DNA from: Spirochaetia bacterium
GTDB taxonomy: Bacteria; Spirochaetota; Spirochaetia; Treponematales; Breznakiellaceae
NCBI GenBank assembly: GCA_025997595.1
Contig: BNUU01000007.1
Coordinates: 1-64,000 of the forward strand
DNA: 64,000 nucleotides
Reading direction: 5' to 3'
A program made the translations under genes and the position numbers. The notes under the pieces are model-generated. The model worked only from the letters and a program-made list of their open reading frames with translations, was not told the DNA's origin and did not search any database. Positions 1 through 8,230 of this stretch are shown here, in pieces. Numbering within the stretch: position 1 is the stretch's first letter; each line of letters starts with the position of its first letter.

Positions 1-222
1 GAGGCCGAACCGCGGCAGGAATTTGATTACGACGGAACGCCCAAGGCGGCGCTGGCCCGTGCTCCCGTGCCGCTTACCCTTAGTTATTATAGTGAGACAG
101 CGCCCCAGACTGCTTTAGCCGGGCCGCCGGCAGAGCGGGGCCGGTACCGGGCAGAGATACGCTATCCGGGGGATGACCGCTATATGGGCGCTTCAAGGGA
201 AGTCGAGCTGGTTATAAAATAA
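1..222 (+). CDS. C-terminal fragment of a secreted Ig-like (MBG/YDG-type) repeat protein
   Basis: The window opens inside a reading frame of 73 codons that stops at 220-222. The peptide contains FDYDGTPKAA near its start, then a GRYRAEIRYPGDDRYMGA block and a final ELVIK. This is the pattern of MBG/YDG-type beta-sandwich repeats, which usually occur in tandem in secreted or surface proteins. What is visible is probably the last repeat of a larger protein lying to the left. No membrane anchor follows it, so the C-terminus is the domain itself. It converges with the glycosyltransferase with only 2 bp between the stop codons and no obvious terminator. The overall function cannot be judged from this fragment. 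Confidence 0.6.
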   Translation, partial: EAEPRQEFDYDGTPKAALARAPVPLTLSYYSETAPQTALAGPPAERGRYRAEIRYPGDDRYMGASREVELVIK

Positions 223-224
223 AT

Positions 225-1358
225 TCACTTCCCCACGGTCTCCTGAATAAGTTCCAATGTCCGCTCGGCGCAGCGATCCCAGGAGAAGGACTTAACCTGT
301 TCAAGACCCAGAGCGCGGCATTCACGGGCGATGTCCCGGTTGGCGGTGAGGGTGACCATGCGGTCCGCCATGTCTTCGCTGTCCAGGGGGTCGAAGTAGC
401 GGGCGGCGTGGCCGGCGGTCTCCGGGAAGGAAGCGGCCCGGGCGCAGGCTACGGGAACACCGGAAGCCATGGCTTCCAGAACCCCCAGGCCGAAGCCTTC
501 ATACATTGAAGGGAAGACGCAGATATCCGCACCGGAGTAGAGTTCGGGGAGGCTTTTCAGGGGAAAGTAGCCGGTAAAGAAGATGTCGTTCCGGTAGGGA
601 GAGGCGGATACGGCTTCTTTTACTTTATCGGCGCCGTGGCTGTCGGCGCCGGCCAGTACCAGCCGGTGGGGGTAGCCGGTCCGCTCCTTGAATATGCCGA
701 AGGCTTTGATGAGCCGGATATGGTTCTTTACGGGATGATCGATGCGGGAGACGCAGAGCATATAGGGCCGGCGGAAACTGAAGGGCTGGATAAGCACCAC
801 GCTTTCCTCGTTCCTGGGCCGGGGATAAAAAGCGGCAAGGTCTATACCGTTGGGGACTACTTCGATGCGGGATTCCTTGACACGGGTCAGTTCCACCAGT
901 TCCTGCTTGACCCAGCTGCTTACCGCGATGATCCGGTCAAGACGGCGCAGGGAGTCGGGGAGCACCATCCGTAACACCGCCCCCAGATGCTCACGGGTCT
1001 TCCGGGTACCCCAGTAGGCGGCCATATCATGGACCGTACCGATGGTGGGACAGGGGGAAGACCGGGGGGGCTGCTTATGGGCGGCGGGGAAGAAGCAGGC
1101 GTCGTAGGACCGGAACTCGGCGAGTTTGGGGTAATTAACAAGGTGCCAGATGGAATTGGCGGTTCTGCCGTTTATGCTGCACCGGGGAACAAATTCCATG
1201 TCCGGGGCCGCCTCGCTGTAGGCAAAACGGTCAAAATCCCAGCCGAACAGCTCATAGTGGGCGCCGGAGGGAGGGATCCGTTTGAGCAACTGGGTTAAAT
1301 AAACACCGACCCCCGATCTGCCGCCGTCGCAGGCAAAGGTGTCGATACCGATCTTCAT
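225..1358 (-). CDS. Glycosyltransferase, GT4 family (GT-B fold)
   Basis: A 377-residue protein of usual length for a retaining GT-B glycosyltransferase that moves a sugar from a nucleotide-sugar donor to a lipid- or saccharide-linked acceptor in the cytoplasm. The N-terminal half begins MKIGIDTFACDGGRSGVGVY, the glycine-rich acceptor-side loop of such enzymes. The C-terminal half carries the donor-binding signature, with LVLAGADSHG, FFTGYFPLKSLPELYSGAD and the E-x7-E element in YEGFGLGVLEAMASGVPV. The start is ATG at 1358 with a GGAGGG ribosome site 6 nt upstream. It resembles mannosyl- or rhamnosyltransferases of envelope polysaccharide synthesis, but donor and acceptor cannot be assigned. 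It stands alone: no other polysaccharide genes are adjacent in the window. Confidence 0.85.
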   Translation of the reverse strand: MKIGIDTFACDGGRSGVGVYLTQLLKRIPPSGAHYELFGWDFDRFAYSEAAPDMEFVPRCSINGRTANSIWHLVNYPKLAEFRSYDACFFPAAHKQPPRSSPCPTIGTVHDMAAYWGTRKTREHLGAVLRMVLPDSLRRLDRIIAVSSWVKQELVELTRVKESRIEVVPNGIDLAAFYPRPRNEESVVLIQPFSFRRPYMLCVSRIDHPVKNHIRLIKAFGIFKERTGYPHRLVLAGADSHGADKVKEAVSASPYRNDIFFTGYFPLKSLPELYSGADICVFPSMYEGFGLGVLEAMASGVPVACARAASFPETAGHAARYFDPLDSEDMADRMVTLTANRDIARECRALGLEQVKSFSWDRCAERTLELIQETVGK

Positions 1359-1458
1359 TGTCTGCCCTCCCCTATAAAAGGAATATCATATCAGATGGGG
1401 GAAGGGATAGCAATAGAAAAAATTTTACGAATTTCTTTCGTTTTTCCCCAAGCCCTAC

Positions 1459-1520
1459 TTGCTACACAATGCGTAGCGTGTTATTATCAAATCAAAAGTA
1501 AAGAACCGCTATATATGCGG
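1459..1520 (+). promoter_or_regulatory. nrd operon promoter with overlapping NrdR-box-like palindromes
   Basis: A sigma-70-like promoter is visible: TTGCTA at 1459-1464, a 17-bp spacer, and TATTAT at 1482-1487. The spacer holds an imperfect palindrome with ACAC and GTGT ends (1464-1481). A second near-palindrome, CCGCTATATATGCGG, lies at 1506-1520, with a further CGCTATATA copy at 1521-1529. Known NrdR boxes are 16-bp ACAC-ATATAT-GTGT palindromes found in pairs upstream of ribonucleotide reductase genes. The two sites are about 40 bp apart centre to centre (roughly four helical turns), so autoregulation of the operon by NrdR is a reasonable inference. Confidence 0.5.
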
Positions 1521-1558
1521 CGCTATATACCGATACTAATTGAAGAGGCGGCCCCATA

Positions 1559-2041
1559 TTGCGATGCCCCCACTGCGGCAATTTTGACGATAAGGTGATT
1601 GAATCCCGGACATTGGCGGGGGGGGAGGCAATCCGGCGCAGGCGGGAATGCAACGGCTGCGGGTACCGGTTCACGAGCTACGAGCGGATCGAAGACAAGC
1701 AGTTCATGGTGGTTAAAAAGGACAGCCGCCGGGAGCCCTTTGACCGGGCAAAGATCGAGCGGGGGGTCCAGCGGGCCCTTGAAAAGCGGCCCGTGTCCCA
1801 GATGAACATCGAGAGCCTCATCAACGAGATTGAGGACGCCGCCGCCATCCTGGGCAAGGGCAACCACGAGATCGACGCAAAGGCCCTCGGGGATCTGGTG
1901 CTGGAGAAGCTTGCCGCCCTGGACAAGGTGGCCTACATCCGCTTTGCCTCGGTGTACCGGCATTTTGAGAATTTGGACGAATTTGTCAGCGAGATACAAA
2001 AAATGGGGGGGAAATCCTCCCGCAAGGGGAAAAAGTCGTGA
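1559..2041 (+). CDS. nrdR: Transcriptional repressor NrdR
   Basis: A 160-residue protein that reads (d)ATP through an ATP-cone and represses ribonucleotide reductase genes when dATP is plentiful. The zinc ribbon is intact: Cys3/Cys6 (MRCPHC) and Cys31/Cys34 (CNGC). It is followed by YRFTSYERIED and an ATP-cone from about residue 46 to 136 (KDSRREPFDRAKIERGVQRA). The start is TTG at 1559, chosen because the canonical MRCP N-terminus begins there. It is the first gene of the nrd operon and overlaps the nrdD start (GTG at 2038) by 4 bp, implying translational coupling. The C-terminal tail is lysine- and serine-rich (GKSSRKGKKS). Confidence 0.95.
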   Translation: MRCPHCGNFDDKVIESRTLAGGEAIRRRRECNGCGYRFTSYERIEDKQFMVVKKDSRREPFDRAKIERGVQRALEKRPVSQMNIESLINEIEDAAAILGKGNHEIDAKALGDLVLEKLAALDKVAYIRFASVYRHFENLDEFVSEIQKMGGKSSRKGKKS

Positions 2042-4131
2042 TCAGGAATGTGGTGAAGCGGTCGGGTGAGATTGAGGCCTATGACCGGCTCAAAATTTAC
2101 CGGGCCGTGGAAAAGGCCTTTGCCGCCGTGGGGAACGGCGCCGCCGCCCCCGCAGAGCCTGTGGAGGCTGTCACGGCGCGGGTGGAAATTCTTATAGAAG
2201 AAATGATGAAAGGGCGGCACCGCAATTCGATCCCCGCCATTGAGGAGATTCAGGACCTGGTGGAAACCGCTCTGATTGAGGGCGCGAGCCCCGGCTCACC
2301 GGAAACCGCCGCGGCCAAGGCCTACATCCTCTACCGGGCAAAGCACGAGGCCATGCGGGACGCCAAAAAGCTCATGCTGGATATCGACTCTACCATGGAC
2401 GGCTACTTGCAGCAATCCGACTGGCGGGTGAACGAAAACGCCAACGTGAACTATTCCCTGGGGGGCCTCATCCTCCACAATTCCGGGAGCATCACCGCCA
2501 ATTACTGGCTCAAGAATATCTACCCCGAAGAAATTGCCGACGCCCACCGGAACGCCGACTTCCACATCCACGACCTGTCGATGTTCTCAGGCTACTGTGC
2601 GGGCTGGTCCCTCAGGCAGCTTATCGCCGAGGGGCTGGGGGGCGTCTCCGACAAGATCACCAGCAAGCCCGCAAAGCACCTTTCCACCCTGATGCAGCAG
2701 GCGGTGAATTTCCTGGGCTGTTTACAGAATGAATGGGCCGGGGCGCAGGCATTCAGCTCCTTCGATACCTACATCGCCCCCTTCGTCAAAATTGATAACA
2801 TGGGTGATAAGGAGATCAAACAGTGCCTGCAAAGTTTCGTCTTTGGGGTAAACACCCCCAGCCGCTGGGGAAGCCAGGCGCCCTTTACCAACATCACCCT
2901 GGACTGGAACTGCCCGGCTGATCTCAAGGATCGCAAAGCGGTAGTCGGCGGTAAGAAAACGGACTTTACCTACGGGGACTGCAAACCGGAAATGGACCGG
3001 GTAAACCGTATCTTCATCGAGCTCATGCTTGAGGGGGACGCCGACGGACGGGGTTTCCAGTACCCCATTCCCACCTACAACATAACTTCCGATTTTGACT
3101 GGGACAGCGATAACGCGAAGCTCCTCTTTGAAATGACCGCCCGCTACGGGACACCCTACTTCCAGAATTTTGTCAATTCCGATTTGAACCCCGAGGATGT
3201 GCGGTCCATGTGCTGCCGTCTCCAGCTTGACAAACGGGAACTCCGGAAGCGCGGCGGCGGCCTCTTCGGCTCCGATGAGCTCACCGGCTCCATCGGGGTG
3301 GTGACCATCAACCTGCCCCGGATCGGTTATCTTGCCAAGGACGAAACCGATTTTTACCGCCGTCTGGAAAAGCTCATGGCGCTGGCAAAGGACAGTCTTT
3401 TGATCAAGCGCAAGGCGGTTACGAAATTGCTTGAATCGGGGCTCTTTCCCTACACCAAACGGTACCTGAAAAATTTTGACAGCCATTTTAACACCATCGG
3501 CCTTGTGGGGATGAACGAGTGCCTGCAAAACTTTTTGGGGAAAGACATTAGTATCGCTACCGAGCAGGGGCGTACCTTTGCCCTAACGGTGCTGAAATTC
3601 ATGCGGGAACGGCTCGCCGACTTCCAGGAAGAAACCGGGGAGCTCTTCAACCTTGAAGCCACCCCGGCGGAATCCACCAGTTACCGGCTGGCCAAACACG
3701 ATCGGAAACATTACCCCAACATTATTACCGCCGGCGGCAGTTTAGCAGGCGGCGGCCGGGACGGAACCGGGGAGCCCTACTACACCAATTCCACCCAGCT
3801 GCCGGTGATGGAAACCGAGGACATCTTCGACGCCCTGGATCAGCAGGAACAGTTACAAACCGCCTATACCGGGGGCACGGTGTTCCACGCCTTCCTGGGC
3901 GAGGCCATCGAAGACTGGCGGGTCTGCCGGGGTCTGGTAAGGACCATCGCCTCAAATTACCGCCTCCCCTACTACACGATTTCACCCACCTTTTCGGTGT
4001 GCCCGGTCCACGGGTATTTGAAGGGGGAACATTTCCACTGCCCCAAATGCAAAGAAGAAAAGGAGGCGGCAATTAAAAAACAAATTGCGGAACTGGAAAA
4101 AGAAAAGGAAATTCTACTGGCGGCCGGTTAA
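2038..4131 (+). CDS. nrdD: Anaerobic ribonucleoside-triphosphate reductase NrdD, lacking its own glycyl-radical motif
   Basis: The catalytic chain of class III ribonucleotide reductase (697 aa), making dNTPs from NTPs without oxygen. It has an N-terminal ATP-cone (KRSGEIEAYDRLKIYRAVEK), a ten-stranded barrel region with YCAGWSL and SMCCRLQL bearing the expected active-site cysteines, and a C-terminal zinc knuckle around Cys655/His658 and Cys668/Cys671. In ordinary NrdD the motif R-x-V-G-Y with the radical glycine follows that knuckle. Here the chain ends instead in a lysine/glutamate-rich helix (about 26 residues) and stops at 4131. The missing motif is in the next gene. The start is GTG at 2038, overlapping nrdR. 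I see no sign of a simple frameshift, because the downstream gene has its own ribosome site and ATG. Confidence 0.93.
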   Translation: MIRNVVKRSGEIEAYDRLKIYRAVEKAFAAVGNGAAAPAEPVEAVTARVEILIEEMMKGRHRNSIPAIEEIQDLVETALIEGASPGSPETAAAKAYILYRAKHEAMRDAKKLMLDIDSTMDGYLQQSDWRVNENANVNYSLGGLILHNSGSITANYWLKNIYPEEIADAHRNADFHIHDLSMFSGYCAGWSLRQLIAEGLGGVSDKITSKPAKHLSTLMQQAVNFLGCLQNEWAGAQAFSSFDTYIAPFVKIDNMGDKEIKQCLQSFVFGVNTPSRWGSQAPFTNITLDWNCPADLKDRKAVVGGKKTDFTYGDCKPEMDRVNRIFIELMLEGDADGRGFQYPIPTYNITSDFDWDSDNAKLLFEMTARYGTPYFQNFVNSDLNPEDVRSMCCRLQLDKRELRKRGGGLFGSDELTGSIGVVTINLPRIGYLAKDETDFYRRLEKLMALAKDSLLIKRKAVTKLLESGLFPYTKRYLKNFDSHFNTIGLVGMNECLQNFLGKDISIATEQGRTFALTVLKFMRERLADFQEETGELFNLEATPAESTSYRLAKHDRKHYPNIITAGGSLAGGGRDGTGEPYYTNSTQLPVMETEDIFDALDQQEQLQTAYTGGTVFHAFLGEAIEDWRVCRGLVRTIASNYRLPYYTISPTFSVCPVHGYLKGEHFHCPKCKEEKEAAIKKQIAELEKEKEILLAAG

Positions 4132-4171
4132 AGCCGGAGCCGAGAAAAAAAGTTTTAGGAGAAACGAAAAA

Positions 4172-4696
4172 ATGCGAACCCTTGAGGACATTGAAAACGA
4201 TTTGGCCGCGGCGAGGGAGACCCTTTCATCAGTGGAAGGGACGCCTGCGGAGGTGTACAGCCGTATCGTCGGTTATTACCGTTCGGTGCGGAACTGGAAC
4301 CGGGGGAAGCGGGAAGAATATGGGGAACGGCGGCTCTATGACGCCGCTGCCTCCATGTCCCGCCTGGAAGAACAGGGCAGGGGTACCGCTGCGGGAAACA
4401 GTAACGCTGTTTCGGCAGCCGAACCTGCTTCGCAGGCCGAACGCAGTTCAGCACGGCTGATCCTCTTCGTGCGCCCCGCCTGTCCCGCATGCCCTTCCGC
4501 AAAGGAAGCGGCGGGCCGGCTGGGCATTCCGGTTGATCTGGTGAATGCCGATACCGAGGTGGGACTTGCGGAGGCGGCGCGGCGGAATGTTTTATCCACC
4601 CCCACAGCGATACTGCTTTCCGCCCGCGGCGAAGAACTTGACCGTGCACGTGACCCGGGCGCTATTGCTTCATTCAAAAGCAGATTAGCTAGCTAG
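4172..4696 (+). CDS. Stand-alone glycyl-radical domain fused to a thioredoxin-fold (glutaredoxin-like) domain
   Basis: A 174-residue protein starting at ATG 4172 with AGGAG 10 nt upstream. Residues 28-57 carry VYSRIVGYYRSVRNW followed by a GKREEY segment, which is the C-terminal glycyl-radical signature of NrdD; Gly34 is the predicted radical site. After a low-complexity linker (about 58-94) comes a redoxin domain: RLILFVRPACPACPSAKEAA has a CPAC active site (Cys104/Cys107) and LSTPTAILL supplies the cis-proline loop. It lies between nrdD, which lacks this motif, and nrdG, the activase. The natural inference is that it docks on NrdD, is converted to the radical form by NrdG, and brings its own reductant. 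This resembles how YfiD/GrcA supplies a glycyl-radical domain to damaged pyruvate formate-lyase. The fold assignments are firm; the trans-acting role is inferred. Confidence 0.8.
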   Translation: MRTLEDIENDLAAARETLSSVEGTPAEVYSRIVGYYRSVRNWNRGKREEYGERRLYDAAASMSRLEEQGRGTAAGNSNAVSAAEPASQAERSSARLILFVRPACPACPSAKEAAGRLGIPVDLVNADTEVGLAEAARRNVLSTPTAILLSARGEELDRARDPGAIASFKSRLAS

Positions 4697-4705
4697 AGGA
4701 ATAAT

Positions 4706-4727
4706 AACCACAGAGTACACGGAGGAG
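4706..4727 (+). repeat. Short dispersed repeat of the AACCACAGAG-TACACGGAG type (copy 1)
   Basis: The spacer between the glycyl-radical/redoxin gene and nrdG reads AACCACAGAG then TACACGGAG. The same 9-10-nt modules recur at 9193-9234 (inside priA) and 28791-28818 (inside a secreted-protein gene), always on the same window strand regardless of gene direction. Here the last module doubles as the ribosome site of nrdG. Confidence 0.5.
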
Positions 4728-5396
4728 ATGCAGGGTTCACAGTTGAATATATTGGTATCCCTCAGAAAAACCAGTCTCGTGGATTATCCCGGTAAGATCG
4801 CGGCGGTTATTTTTATTCCCGGCTGCAACCTCCGCTGTCCCTGGTGCCAGAACCGGGAGCTGGTGCTGGATACGGAAAAGGCGCCGGGCGCCATTTTTCT
4901 GGAAGAAGCGCTGGAACAGATTGAAAAGCGGCGGAATGTTTTGGGCGGGGTAGTTTTAAGCGGCGGGGAGCCAACCTTGTACCGGGATCTTCCGGATCTG
5001 ATCCGCCGCATCAAGACGCAGGGCAAGCCCGGCTTGCCGGTAAAACTTGACACCAACGGGACCTTCCCGGCGGTCCTGGAAGAGCTGCTGTCCCGGCCGG
5101 ATACCCGGCCGGATTATATCGCCATGGATTTAAAAATCGCCCCCTCGCGGTACGCAGTATTACTATCCGGTGGTGCCGCGGCAGCCGCTTTAGCGCCTGC
5201 TCTGCAAAAAAGCGCCGCCCTTATCCGCAGTTCCGGTATTGCCCATGAGTTCCGCAGCCTGATCCTTCCCGGCGGCTTTTTCGGCCCCGCCGACCGGGAA
5301 GCCCTGGCCCCCCTGGCCGCCGACAGTCCCTGGAATTTCAGACCCTTCAGACCGGGGAACTGTCTGGATCCGGCCTGGGATGATACATTTCCGTAA
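4728..5396 (+). CDS. nrdG: Anaerobic ribonucleotide reductase activating protein NrdG (radical SAM)
   Basis: A 222-residue radical-SAM enzyme that uses a [4Fe-4S] cluster and S-adenosylmethionine to abstract hydrogen from the radical glycine. The cluster motif is IPGCNLRCPWCQN near residue 30. It is followed by GGVVLSGGEPTLY (SAM-binding GGE motif) and VKLDTNG. The length fits the NrdG/PflA-like class without extra ferredoxin clusters. The ATG at 4728 is only 2 nt behind a strong GGAGG, so spacing is tight; TTG at 4743 is a possible alternative. Its target here should be the separate glycyl-radical protein just upstream rather than NrdD itself. Confidence 0.9.
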   Translation: MQGSQLNILVSLRKTSLVDYPGKIAAVIFIPGCNLRCPWCQNRELVLDTEKAPGAIFLEEALEQIEKRRNVLGGVVLSGGEPTLYRDLPDLIRRIKTQGKPGLPVKLDTNGTFPAVLEELLSRPDTRPDYIAMDLKIAPSRYAVLLSGGAAAAALAPALQKSAALIRSSGIAHEFRSLILPGGFFGPADREALAPLAADSPWNFRPFRPGNCLDPAWDDTFP

Positions 5397-5424
5397 TTGC
5401 GATAGTATTACTGCGGAGGCCTCA

Positions 5425-7053
5425 ATGAACTTTGATCCCCATTATTTTCCTTATCCGTCAAAACGGCAGGTGACCTATGCCCGCAGGGGATTGGTGGCCG
5501 CATCCCAGCCCCTGGCGGCGCAAATTGGCCTTGATGTGATGAAAAAGGGCGGCAATGCCTTTGACGCCATCGCGGCCTCTGCGGCGGCCATGACGGCGCT
5601 TGAGCCATGCAGCAACGGTATTGGGGGGGACGCCTTCGCAATCCTCTGGTCCGCAAAGGAAAAGAAACTCATCGGCCTTAATTCATCCGGGCCTGCCCCG
5701 GCGCTTTTGAGCGAAGAAAACATCCGCAGCCGCTTCTTTAACGCTATGCCCCAATTCGGAAGCGAGCCGGTCACCGTGCCGGGGATTCCCGCCGCGTGGG
5801 CCGCCATTTCATCAACATACGGGAAGCTTTCCCTTGCGAAAACCCTGGAGGGGGCGGCAAAACTTGCGGAGGAAGGCTTCCCGGTTGCGCCGGTGACCGC
5901 CCGTAACTGGGCCGGGAGCCGGAAACTGTATGAAAGGGAACGGCTGGCCCACCGTAATGGTAAAATCTTTGACGGGTGGTTTGAAACCTTTGCCCCGGGG
6001 GGCAAAACCCCTGCGCCGGGGGACCTTGTACCGTTAAGGGCCCACGCACAAACACTGCGGGAAATCGGCCGCACCAACGCGGAATCCTTTTACCGGGGGG
6101 ACATTGCGCAGGACATCGATAGGTACATGAAAAAAACAAATGGCTTTTTGCGGGGCGAGGATCTGGCTCAATTTTATCCTGAATGGGTGGAGCCCATCGG
6201 CGTAAATTACCGGGGTTATGATATTTGGGAGATACCCCCCAACGGCCAGGGCATGGTGGCCCTCATGGCCCTCAATATCCTTGAGAATTTTGACTTCCCC
6301 TTCGGGAAGGATCATCCCGACACCCTGCACCGCCAGATCGAGGCCCTCAAGCTTGCCTTTGCCGACGGCCACGCCTATATCGGGGATCAGAAAAAACTTG
6401 AAGTGAATGTTGCGGGACTGCTCTCAAAGGAATATGCGAAAAAACGAAGCGCCCTTATCACCGAAAACGCACTGGAACCGCTTCCCGGGAGCCCTGACAA
6501 ATCCGGCACCGTGTACCTCTGCACCGCCGACGAAGAGGGGAACATGGTATCGTATATACAAAGTAATTACATGGGATTCGGCTCCGGGCTGGTCTTAAGC
6601 GAACGGGGCATCGCCTTCCAGAACCGGGGCTTCGGCTTTAACCTTGACCGGAACAGCGTCAAATATGTGATGCCGGGAAAACGGCCCTTTCATACGATCA
6701 TCCCCGGCTTCATCACCCGGAACGGGGAACCGGTGGGACCCTTCGGCATCATGGGCGGGGCCATGCAGCCCCAGGCCCATTTGCAGGTGGTGAGTAACCT
6801 CATCGACTTCAACCTGAACCCCCAGGCCGCGCTGGACGCCCCCCGGTGGCAGTGGGTCCAGGGCAGGGAACTGCATTTTGAAACCGGCATTCCCCACCAC
6901 ACCGCCGCCGCCCTGGCCCGCAGGGGCCACGACATCCGCTACGAACACAGCGAAGCCGAATTCGGCCGGGGCCAGATCATCCGGCGGATGCCCAACGGGG
7001 TCTATGCGGCGGGCACGGAGATGCGCACCGACGGGTATATCGCGGTGTGGTAA
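5425..7053 (+). CDS. Gamma-glutamyltransferase family protein (YwrD-like), probably cytoplasmic
   Basis: About 542 residues. It belongs to the gamma-glutamyltranspeptidase family of N-terminal nucleophile hydrolases, which self-cleave before a threonine and transfer or hydrolyse gamma-glutamyl groups. The large subunit has GLVAASQPLAAQIGLDVMKK and GGNAFDAIAA. The small subunit should begin at Thr362 in SGTVYLCTADEEGNM, followed by SNYMGFGSGLV and FGIMGGAMQPQAH. The wording around the nucleophile is that of the YwrD-like branch. No signal peptide is visible, unlike classical Ggt, so a cytoplasmic role in amide or peptide turnover is likely. ATG 5425 is preferred because GGAGG lies 5 nt upstream, although the frame is open further upstream. 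It converges on the dehydrogenase with 1 bp between them. Confidence 0.85.
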   Translation: MNFDPHYFPYPSKRQVTYARRGLVAASQPLAAQIGLDVMKKGGNAFDAIAASAAAMTALEPCSNGIGGDAFAILWSAKEKKLIGLNSSGPAPALLSEENIRSRFFNAMPQFGSEPVTVPGIPAAWAAISSTYGKLSLAKTLEGAAKLAEEGFPVAPVTARNWAGSRKLYERERLAHRNGKIFDGWFETFAPGGKTPAPGDLVPLRAHAQTLREIGRTNAESFYRGDIAQDIDRYMKKTNGFLRGEDLAQFYPEWVEPIGVNYRGYDIWEIPPNGQGMVALMALNILENFDFPFGKDHPDTLHRQIEALKLAFADGHAYIGDQKKLEVNVAGLLSKEYAKKRSALITENALEPLPGSPDKSGTVYLCTADEEGNMVSYIQSNYMGFGSGLVLSERGIAFQNRGFGFNLDRNSVKYVMPGKRPFHTIIPGFITRNGEPVGPFGIMGGAMQPQAHLQVVSNLIDFNLNPQAALDAPRWQWVQGRELHFETGIPHHTAAALARRGHDIRYEHSEAEFGRGQIIRRMPNGVYAAGTEMRTDGYIAVW

Positions 7054-7054
7054 A

Positions 7055-8116
7055 CTATTTCAGTTCTTCGTCAAAACAGACCGCCACCTTGCCGCAGTTC
7101 CCTTCCGCCATAAGCTTGTAGGCTTCGTCGGCCTTTTCCAGGGGGAAGCGGTGGGTGACCAGGTCTTCGGGGTGAAGCTTCCAGCGGACCAGCTCTTCCA
7201 CCAGGTTCTCCATAAGCCAGATGCTGGTAACCCAGCTGCCGTGGATGCTCTTTTGAGAATGGATGATGTCCGGGCTGGGGTTGAAGTTCACCGTGCCACC
7301 CTCCCCTACAAAGGCGATCTTGCCCCACTGCCTAGTTGCCCGGATGGCGGTGGCCCGGCCCTTGTCGTTGGCGGAACAGTCAAAGGCCCTTTCAACACCG
7401 TTGCCGCTTGTCAATGCTTTTATTTCATCGACATTGGTATCCGCCGGAGACAGAACCTTGTCGGCAAGGTTTAATTTTTTTGCCAGCTCCACCCGGATGG
7501 GGTTGCCTTCAATTCCGTAGAGTTTCTGCGCACCCATGGCCCGGCAGAGCATCAGCGCCGCGAGCCCCACGGGCCCCAAGCCCACCACCAGGACAGCGTC
7601 TGTTCCGCTTACTCCAACCTTGTTAATCGCCTCGTAGACCGTGCCGAAACCGCAGGCCACCTGGGCCCCGTCGGTGTAGCTGAGTTCATCGGGGAGCGCC
7701 ACCAGATCCTTTTCGTCGCAGAGGATATACTCCGCCATGCCGCCGTCCCGCTGCCAGCCATAGGCTGCCCGGAGGGGACTGGAACAGGAGATCATGTAAC
7801 CCATGCGGCAGTCGTGGCAGACCCCGCAGCCTGAAATATGGTACACAATGACCCGTGAGCCTTTTTTGAAGCGCCTGATCCCCGGCCCTTCTTCCACCAC
7901 CTGTCCGCAGGGTTCGTGTCCGGCGATCACCCCCTGGTAACCCTCGGGGCCCTTGCCCACATGCTCCCGGTAGATGGCCCGGATATCGCTGCCGCAGATA
8001 GTCGATGCCTTCATCTTGACCAGCACCTGTCCATGACCGGGTTTCGGTATGTCCACATCCTTAAAAACCACCGTACTGTTACCGGGCAAAAAAGCCCCCT
8101 TCATGGTTCCCTGCAT
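7055..8116 (-). CDS. Zinc-dependent alcohol dehydrogenase (MDR superfamily)
   Basis: A 353-residue medium-chain dehydrogenase that oxidises or reduces a secondary alcohol or polyol with NAD(P). Catalytic-zinc residues are in STICGSDIRA and GVIAGHEPCG. The structural-zinc cysteines are in SGCGVCHDCRMGYMISC. The Rossmann motif is VLVVGLGPVGLAAL. The start is ATG 8116 with AGGAGGA 7 nt upstream; the longer open frame to 8182 lacks a ribosome site. It resembles sorbitol, threonine and glutathione-independent dehydrogenases, but the substrate is not readable from sequence. A lactaldehyde or propanediol role for the sugar locus 24 kb away would be speculation. Confidence 0.88.
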   Translation of the reverse strand: MQGTMKGAFLPGNSTVVFKDVDIPKPGHGQVLVKMKASTICGSDIRAIYREHVGKGPEGYQGVIAGHEPCGQVVEEGPGIRRFKKGSRVIVYHISGCGVCHDCRMGYMISCSSPLRAAYGWQRDGGMAEYILCDEKDLVALPDELSYTDGAQVACGFGTVYEAINKVGVSGTDAVLVVGLGPVGLAALMLCRAMGAQKLYGIEGNPIRVELAKKLNLADKVLSPADTNVDEIKALTSGNGVERAFDCSANDKGRATAIRATRQWGKIAFVGEGGTVNFNPSPDIIHSQKSIHGSWVTSIWLMENLVEELVRWKLHPEDLVTHRFPLEKADEAYKLMAEGNCGKVAVCFDEELK

Positions 8117-8230
8117 ATCAGATTCCTCCTGTCGGTAATTTATAATATACAACCAAATCCGGGGGGTCGCAATATCTTTCATAGAGCCCCCCTTGCACTC
8201 CCGCCCTTCTTCCAGGACAATTATTTCATC

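Noticed and set aside
1395-1598. A 67-codon plus-strand frame before nrdR
   Set aside because: It covers the promoter and palindromes, has no ribosome site, and its peptide has no protein-like pattern.
4085-4171. Upstream extension of the glycyl-radical/redoxin frame overlapping nrdD
   Set aside because: It starts at a TTG inside nrdD and is lysine-rich noise from A-rich DNA; the ATG at 4172 has a proper ribosome site.
4132-4171. A sequencing frameshift joining nrdD and the glycyl-radical gene
   Set aside because: NrdD ends in a plausible helix, and the next gene has AGGAG and ATG at good spacing. The frames differ, and the small protein's N-terminal helix is not the usual NrdD linker. It cannot be fully excluded without reads.
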